A DNA stretch of 10,226 nt from Planctomycetota bacterium. GTDB lineage: Bacteria; Planctomycetota; Brocadiia; Brocadiales; Bathyanammoxibiaceae. Positions within the stretch are counted from its first letter, which is position 1. Every line of letters starts with the position of its first letter. Position numbers and translations under genes: made by a program. The stretch covers positions 1 through 10,226 of the forward strand of contig JAUXLO010000048.1 of assembly GCA_030623665.1 (NCBI GenBank), read 5' to 3'. The notes beneath the pieces are model-generated. The model saw only the letters and a list, made by a program, of their open reading frames with translations. It was not told the origin of the DNA and did no database searches. This document shows, piece after piece, positions 5,930 to 10,226 of the stretch.

Positions 5930-6017
5930 GTTAAGGTAGACAACGAAATTCCACTTCGTTTGCAGTGTCACAAATCAACGACCATAAAGGTCGTTGTCTA
6001 CTGCACCCCACCTTAAC
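5930..6017. repeat. Hairpin cluster / MITE-like inverted repeat downstream of hutI
   Basis: GTAGACAACGA (5936-5946) and TCGTTGTCTAC (5991-6001) are perfect 11-bp inverted ends of a 66-base unit. Outside them, GTTAAGGT (5930-5937) pairs with ACCTTAAC (6010-6017). Two internal hairpins use the same bases differently: AACGAA (5942-5947) with TTCGTT (5955-5960), and CAACGACC (5976-5983) with GGTCGTTG (5989-5996, loop ATAAA). It begins ten bases after the hutI stop and could end its transcription, but lacks a clear T run. A degenerate copy of the arm (AAGGTTGACAACCGA) sits at 6081-6095. Confidence 0.6.
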
Positions 6018-6100
6018 CGATTACCCCATCATTTTCCCCTCCCTTGACCTCGCCCCTGAGGGAGCAGATATTTTTTTGCTAAGGTTGACAACCGAGTTTT

Positions 6101-6142
6101 GTAGGAACAGGTCTTTAGACCTGTCCGAATCGGACAGACCTG
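6101..6142. repeat. Second hairpin repeat with tandem AGACCTG/CGGACAG arms
   Basis: ACAGGTC (6107-6113) pairs with GACCTGT (6118-6124) around TTTA, and CTGTCCG (6121-6127) pairs with CGGACAG (6131-6137) around AAT. The two stems overlap at 6121-6124, so they exclude each other. AGACCTG occurs again at 6136-6142, giving the 5' arm two possible partners. It is a non-coding intergenic repeat between the convergent hutI and hflX genes. Confidence 0.55.
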
Positions 6143-6178
6143 AAGGCCCGCCAGAGGCGCATTTTACTTCTTCTCATC

Positions 6179-6214
6179 CCCTGGGCCTGAATGCGATAAA
6201 AGAGAAGCCCAGGG
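6179..6214. terminator. Terminator-like hairpin immediately after hflX
   Basis: CCCTGGGC (6179-6186) and GCCCAGGG (6207-6214) form a perfect 8-bp GC-rich stem with a 20-base loop, beginning one base after the hflX stop codon (6216-6218). There is no T run on either strand, so a factor-independent terminator is uncertain. It may instead protect the 3' end or act bidirectionally between the convergent genes. Confidence 0.4.
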
Positions 6215-6215
6215 A

Positions 6216-7526
6216 CTACAATCCCAGAGGTTCAGCACCAGGGCAAGAGATTACTGCATCACCGGAAAGCTTTTTGATCCTCGGGATGTATTTCTGTTCA
6301 ATGAGTACGTGAAAGTGCAGTTTATTGCCAAGGGCTTTCTTGCTGAGGACATGGCCCTTTTCGTACAGATAGCCGCAGAGCCTTCCGTCTGTGGCACCAC
6401 AGGTAAGTCTAAGGTCTACACACCTGTCTTCCAGAAACTCTACTATGTTCGTCCTCAGCTCATCTAGTCCCTGCCCGCTCAGGGCTGATACGGAGACGGC
6501 ATGGCGATGTTTTGCCGTCAAAAGCGTAGTAATGGCGTCGTCTGAGAGGACATCTATCTTATTGAGAACGAGGATGGAGGGTTTCTTGTCTGATCCCAGT
6601 TCTTTGAGCACATCGTTTACAGACTCTACCTGTTCAATGACCGACGGCGAACTTGCGTCTGCCACATGAAGCAGGAGGTCCGCCTGTCTTACCTCTTCCA
6701 GCGTGGCGTGGAACGATGCTACTAAGTGGTGCGGAAGTTTCTTGATAAAGCCCACCGTGTCGCTTAACAGTGTCTTTCTGCCATTTCCAAGCCGAAGGAG
6801 CCTTGTCTTTGTGTCCAACGTAGAAAACAGTTTGTCCTCGACGGAGACGGCGGCATCTGTCAGGGCGTTCATCAAGGTTGATTTACCGGCGTTAGTATAG
6901 CCCACGAGGGAGATCTTGAAACATTCCCTTCTGGCGGCCACCTCTTGACGCCGATGACCTTCTATTTCCTTTAGCCTTTTTTTCAGCTCGTGTATCTTTT
7001 TGGATACAAGACGGCGGTCTACCTCGAGCTGTTTTTCGCCGGGGCCCCGAGTGCCTATGCCTCCTTCATATCTGTCGAGGTGGGTCCACATCCGCTTTAG
7101 CCTGGGCAGGGTGTATTCAAGCTGTGCCAGTTCTACTTGTAACTGGGACTGCTTCGTACTGGCCCTGTGGGCGAATATGTCCAGGATAAGCTCGCTTCTG
7201 TCTATGACCTTGGAGTTGAGGATCTTTTCCAGATTTCTGATCTGTGCGGGCGTGAGGTCAGCGTCGCATATAACAACGTCGATGTCACGGTCACTGCAAA
7301 GTGCGGCCAGCTCGAGTGCCTTGCCTTTGCCGATGTAGTAGGTGGGATCGATTCGATGTTTCTTCTGTGTTATGCCGTCAACAACACGGGCCCCCGCCGT
7401 TGCTGCCAGCCTTGCAAGCTCTTCCAGGGATTCTCCGTCACAGCCGCCACCTCTTGGGGATATTGCCTGCAACAAAAGGGCCCTTTCGGCCCTGACCGAG
7501 AGGTTTGTTTTCTTTAACTCTATCAC
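6216..7526 (-). CDS. hflX: GTPase HflX
   Basis: Ribosome-binding GTPase of the Obg-HflX group; in E. coli it splits stalled or stressed 70S ribosomes, for example after heat shock. The 436 residues carry the N-terminal HflX domain (about 15-200) with the signature GTRGPGEKQLE (158-168) and a following charged coiled-coil linker (170-200). The G domain has G1 GYTNAGKST (209-217), G2 around Thr236/Thr239, G3 DTVGF (256-260), G4 NKID (322-325) and G5 SALSG (347-351). All nucleotide-binding motifs are intact. The start is GTG at 7526, chosen because GGGAG lies four to five bases upstream and the frame opens with MIELKKTNLSVRAERALL. It follows yebC by 75 bases and has its own promoter at 7567-7596, besides possible read-through. 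A hairpin at 6179-6214 lies just past its stop. Confidence 0.95.
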   Translation of the reverse strand: MIELKKTNLSVRAERALLLQAISPRGGGCDGESLEELARLAATAGARVVDGITQKKHRIDPTYYIGKGKALELAALCSDRDIDVVICDADLTPAQIRNLEKILNSKVIDRSELILDIFAHRASTKQSQLQVELAQLEYTLPRLKRMWTHLDRYEGGIGTRGPGEKQLEVDRRLVSKKIHELKKRLKEIEGHRRQEVAARRECFKISLVGYTNAGKSTLMNALTDAAVSVEDKLFSTLDTKTRLLRLGNGRKTLLSDTVGFIKKLPHHLVASFHATLEEVRQADLLLHVADASSPSVIEQVESVNDVLKELGSDKKPSILVLNKIDVLSDDAITTLLTAKHRHAVSVSALSGQGLDELRTNIVEFLEDRCVDLRLTCGATDGRLCGYLYEKGHVLSKKALGNKLHFHVLIEQKYIPRIKKLSGDAVISCPGAEPLGL

Positions 7527-7566
7527 TTATCTCCCGTACAGATAGTGAAGGAACTTCTCCTAAGCG

Positions 7567-7596
7567 ATTATAACACCTTTTGGGGTCCTCCTTCAA
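7567..7596 (-). promoter_or_regulatory. Sigma-70-like promoter for hflX
   Basis: On the minus strand, TTGAAG (7591-7596), 18 bases, then a perfect TATAAT (7567-7572). The predicted start near 7560 leaves a leader of about 34 bases before the hflX GTG. It lies wholly in the 75-base gap between yebC and hflX. I saw no heat-shock (sigma-32) pattern. Confidence 0.5.
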
Positions 7597-7601
7597 GGAT
7601 A

Positions 7602-8357
7602 CTAGCGCTTCTCCTGCATCTCCAGGAGCAGCTCTTTGGGCAGGTTGAAATTTGCACACACCTCTTGCACGTCGTCATGGTCCTCTAGGGCGTCCATAAG
7701 CTCCACCATCTTTTCCCCCACCTTTTCGTCCAATTCTATAAAACTCTTGGGAATCCAGCTAAGTTCTGCCGACTCAAAAGGGACGTTTTGTTCCGTCAAG
7801 CTGTCTTTTACCTGTTCAAAATCTGACGGTGAACATGTTATCTGATAGACGTGTTCCACCCTGAGTACGTCCTCTGCCCCTACCTCCAGTGCAACCATCA
7901 TAAGCTGGTCCTCATCCGCCCTGTCGGCGTTTACAGTGAACATGCCCCTCTTTTCAAACATCCAGGACACAGAACCCGACACCCCCAGACTCCCCCCGAA
8001 CCGGTCAAATAGTTTTCTGATTTCCGAGGCAGTGCGGTTTTTGTTGTCGGTGACTATCTCAAGCATGATGGCTACACCGCTGGGGCCATAGCCCTCGTAG
8101 AGGCATTCAAACAGGTCCTCGCCGGAAGTCCCGCCTATACCCTTTTGAATGGCCCGCTCTATGTTTTCTTTAGGCATATTGGCTGCCTTTGCCTTATCAA
8201 TAGCGTATTGAAGTTTGATGTTCAGGTCCGGTTTTCCCCCGCCACTCTTTGCTGCAACCGTTATGTTTCTTGCAAGCTTTGAGAACGTCTTACCCCGTTT
8301 GGCGTCGATAGCGCCCTTCTTTCGTTTTATACTTGACCAGTGAGAGTGTCCAGACAT
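7602..8357 (-). CDS. yebC: YebC/PmpR (TACO1) family protein
   Basis: A 251-residue member of the universal YebC family (usually 240-250). The N-terminus MSGHSHWSSIKRKKGAIDAK with RGKTFSKLAR (21-30) is diagnostic. It is followed by NMPKENIERAIQKG and the conserved LFECLYEGYGPSGVAIMLE and TDNKNRTASEIRKLFDRFGG blocks; FEKRG appears near the middle. Members have been described as DNA-binding regulators (PmpR type), and others, including TACO1, help ribosomes with difficult peptide stretches such as polyproline; which applies here is not readable. The ATG at 8357 has GAGG seven bases upstream, overlapping the stop region of the TPR lipoprotein gene nine bases before, so both are probably one transcript. 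RuvC, a frequent neighbour elsewhere, is absent. Confidence 0.95.
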   Translation of the reverse strand: MSGHSHWSSIKRKKGAIDAKRGKTFSKLARNITVAAKSGGGKPDLNIKLQYAIDKAKAANMPKENIERAIQKGIGGTSGEDLFECLYEGYGPSGVAIMLEIVTDNKNRTASEIRKLFDRFGGSLGVSGSVSWMFEKRGMFTVNADRADEDQLMMVALEVGAEDVLRVEHVYQITCSPSDFEQVKDSLTEQNVPFESAELSWIPKSFIELDEKVGEKMVELMDALEDHDDVQEVCANFNLPKELLLEMQEKR

Positions 8358-8366
8358 GTTTGAACC

Positions 8367-9899
8367 TCAGTTAACGTATTGGACTACGTTTCCTTCCTGG
8401 TGGGGTCTATATTGCGGCATTTGTAAGGTCTCAAGCCTTTTCAGTTGTTCTTTTATCCGTTTGATGTTTGGGTCATCTTTGTATTCCTGAAACTCCTCAA
8501 GGGCCGTTTGCCATTGCTCTTGGGCCTTTTCCCAACGGCCCAGGCCGTAGTATACTTCCCCTATGTGTTTGTATATCTCAGGGTCGGGAGATATCTTTAC
8601 CGCCTCTATAAGCTTCTCTAGGGCGAGGTCCATTCTTTCGTCATCCTCGTACTCTGTGGCCTGTTTGTAATACACCCAGCCCAGACTGTCTAAATAGGCG
8701 CCGTTTTCAGGTTGCACCTTGAGGGCGTCTTCTATGAGTTGCTGTGCCTCGTTCAACTCTTCCCCCCTTTCCGCAAAGAAATAGCCAAGGAAGTTGCTGG
8801 CCTCATGAAAATCGGGGTCTATGCTCAGTGCCTCCCTGAGTTGTTGTTCCACCTGGACTCCGCGGTTGATGTCGTAATACAAACTGGCGAGCATAAAATG
8901 CACTTCGGCTGCCTCTTCTTTGCTCTTTTGTTTATCGCCCGCTAATTCCATGATTCTTACAGCGGCGTTCTTCTTGTTCTTGGCGATGAGTAGTTTGGCT
9001 AGTGTGATATGTTCATTTGTGTCACTGATGTCCTTAGCAACCCTGTCTTGAAGTATTGCTATTGCCTTGTCGCGGTGCAGGTCTGAATCTTCGGTATTTC
9101 CTGCCTTTGCGTATAAGCCGGATAAAAAGGCGTGTGCAAGCCACGCATCGGGTGATTCCTGCAAGAAAATATCGGCTTCGGCAATGGCCTTATCCAACTC
9201 CCCTAATTCGTCATACGTAATGGCCAGATATAATCTGGTTACCGTTAAATATGGGTTTAGGTTTTTTGACCGCTCCAGCTCTTCCCTGGCCTTCTCGTGT
9301 TCTCCGGCCTCAATATAGGCCATGCCTATCTCAGTATACAAACCGCTGACGTCGCCCGGGGGGTTCAACCTTAGAATGTCCCTTAGACAGGTGACGGCCT
9401 TTATGGGCTCATCTGTGGTGATGTAGAGATGTGCCAGGTGATAAAGGGCATTGGCCAGCACTGCCCCGTCTATCTGCTGGATGTCGCTTCTGCAGGCACG
9501 CTCGTATTCAATAATGGCCTCATCTATTCTGCCTTCCTCTTCATAGAGGTTGGCGAGAGTGTAGTGTATATCGAAGTCTTTCCTGTTTATGTCTGAGAGT
9601 CTCCTCATGTACAGCATGGCAGTGTCATCTTCATTTAACTGTATATAACACGCTACAAGGTAGCTGAGGATTCTTTCTGACTTCGGGTCACCTTCCAGAG
9701 CTTTCTCGAAGAATGTAGCCGCCGGCCCCCACTCGTGCCCTATCATGGCATAAAAACCTGCGCAAAAGTTGGCCATAGTTTCCAGTGAGACTTCCTCCTT
9801 CTGCGCAACCTCCAAGGGCACGGTCTTATCTTCTTTTGCTTGCTCCTGGGTTGCACATCCACAAAGGATGAATAATAAGAGGATAAACGTCCTTGTCAT
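8367..9899 (-). CDS. TPR-repeat lipoprotein
   Basis: About 510 residues from the ATG at 9899. It opens MTRTFILLLFILCGCATQEQ, a short positive start, a hydrophobic stretch and a lipobox-like L-C-G-C with the modified Cys at position 15. This suggests a lipid-anchored protein facing the periplasm. The rest is almost entirely tetratricopeptide repeats, roughly eight to ten by eye, such as FDIHYTLANLYEEEGRIDEA, TRLYLAITYDELGELDKAIA and IYKHIGEVYYGLGRWEKAQ. A LDSLGWVYYKQ unit near the C-terminus is typical of large TPR lipoproteins. TPR solenoids bind proteins; the partner is unknown. The frame stays open to a TTG at 9956, but that would put 19 polar residues before the signal peptide. ATG 9908 is an equally good lipoprotein start; neither has a strong ribosome binding site. 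hisG ends 121 bases upstream and yebC starts nine bases downstream. Confidence 0.82.
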   Translation of the reverse strand: MTRTFILLLFILCGCATQEQAKEDKTVPLEVAQKEEVSLETMANFCAGFYAMIGHEWGPAATFFEKALEGDPKSERILSYLVACYIQLNEDDTAMLYMRRLSDINRKDFDIHYTLANLYEEEGRIDEAIIEYERACRSDIQQIDGAVLANALYHLAHLYITTDEPIKAVTCLRDILRLNPPGDVSGLYTEIGMAYIEAGEHEKAREELERSKNLNPYLTVTRLYLAITYDELGELDKAIAEADIFLQESPDAWLAHAFLSGLYAKAGNTEDSDLHRDKAIAILQDRVAKDISDTNEHITLAKLLIAKNKKNAAVRIMELAGDKQKSKEEAAEVHFMLASLYYDINRGVQVEQQLREALSIDPDFHEASNFLGYFFAERGEELNEAQQLIEDALKVQPENGAYLDSLGWVYYKQATEYEDDERMDLALEKLIEAVKISPDPEIYKHIGEVYYGLGRWEKAQEQWQTALEEFQEYKDDPNIKRIKEQLKRLETLQMPQYRPHQEGNVVQYVN

Positions 9900-10020
9900 T
9901 TTCCACATCTGCAAATATTGGTGATAGGGCTGATCCGTGTTCCACCGTCGCTGCAAAGTGTTACACGTTGGTGTGCCAGTTTATTAATCTGCCCTTGTGT
10001 CTTTTTGTAAGCGCGTGCAG

Positions 10021-10226
10021 TTATGGTATCACCTTGTTAAGGGGATACTCTATAATTCCTTCTGCCCCGGCCCTCTTGAGCTCGGGTATGATACGCCTTG
10101 CTACGGACTCATCTATGACCGTTTCTATGGCATATCCGGAGCCCTCGGCAAGGTTGGAGACAGTTGGCTTTCTAAGCGCAGGAAGTTTCTTTATAACTAT
10201 CTCCAGACAGTCGCTTGGGACATTCA
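10021..10226 (-). CDS. hisG: ATP phosphoribosyltransferase HisG, long form, C-terminal end only
   Basis: The last 67 codons of hisG; the rest lies beyond the right edge. HisG joins ATP and PRPP, the first and feedback-controlled step of histidine biosynthesis. The visible part, with KLPALRKPTVSNL (13-25 of the visible fragment), YAIETVIDES, LKRAGAEGIIEY and the end PLNKVIP, is the HisG_C regulatory domain. That domain binds histidine and is found only in the long form, so this enzyme should not need the HisZ partner. The stop is TAA at 10021-10023. The 120 bases to the next gene show no clear terminator, so co-transcription with the TPR lipoprotein and yebC genes is possible. Confidence 0.9.
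   Translation of the reverse strand, partial: NVPSDCLEIVIKKLPALRKPTVSNLAEGSGYAIETVIDESVARRIIPELKRAGAEGIIEYPLNKVIP

Noticed and set aside
5965..6312. 115-codon plus-strand ORF across the hutI-hflX gap
   Set aside because: It runs through both hairpin repeats and into the 3' end of hflX on the opposite strand, with no ribosome binding site or domain.
9900..9956. Upstream TTG start extending the TPR lipoprotein by 19 residues
   Set aside because: It would bury the lipoprotein signal peptide behind a polar segment and has no ribosome binding site.
9973..9978. TGGCAC on the minus strand upstream of the TPR lipoprotein, resembling a sigma-54 -24 element
   Set aside because: No TTGC element follows at the required spacing; the nearest is 16 bases away.

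Overview
The window reads as a chromosomal housekeeping segment of a Gram-negative-type bacterium, most likely a planctomycete (possibly an anammox-type Brocadiales lineage). The taxonomic guess rests mainly on the form of the TatA protein (FGKRLPDVMRSLGKG core) and on general gene style, so it is tentative. Base composition is moderate and similar across the genes. I see no prophage, integrase, transposase gene, CRISPR array, tRNA or rRNA.

Layout, left to right. A GyaR-type 2-hydroxyacid dehydrogenase (minus strand) runs off the left edge. It is followed by about 500 bases without an intact gene, holding a dispersed 'SEAKNL'-type repeat, short GCCTGAGGC palindromes, candidate promoters on both strands and a decapitated plus-strand reading frame. 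Next, on the minus strand, come tatA and a 43-residue, very basic small ORF that starts inside the tatA stop codon. Then comes a tight minus-strand operon, read in the order PHP-domain phosphoesterase, membrane-anchored TPR protein, RluD-type pseudouridine synthase. hutI (imidazolonepropionase) is the only large plus-strand gene. It is divergent from the PHP operon and convergent with hflX. The right third is a minus-strand series hisG (3' end only), TPR lipoprotein, yebC and hflX.

How the genes relate. Most functions are general cell maintenance: rRNA modification (RluD), ribosome rescue or splitting (HflX), YebC-family regulation or translation, Tat export, and TPR scaffolds at the membrane. 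A loose histidine thread runs through the region: HisG opens histidine synthesis, HutI is the third step of histidine breakdown, and the PHP protein belongs to a family often labelled histidinol-phosphatase-like. They are not one operon. Regulatory signals readable by eye include good sigma-70-like promoters ahead of tatA, the PHP operon, hflX and hutI. The hutI promoter is placed so that the transcript would begin at or next to the ATG, giving a leaderless mRNA.

The intergenic spaces are unusually rich in inverted repeats: an 11-bp-arm palindrome upstream of hutI, two hairpin clusters between hutI and hflX, and the repeat hairpin in the PHP operon leader. These look like small non-autonomous repeats. 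Together with the small ORF next to tatA they are the least explained parts of the window. I did not find a convincing new multi-gene system.
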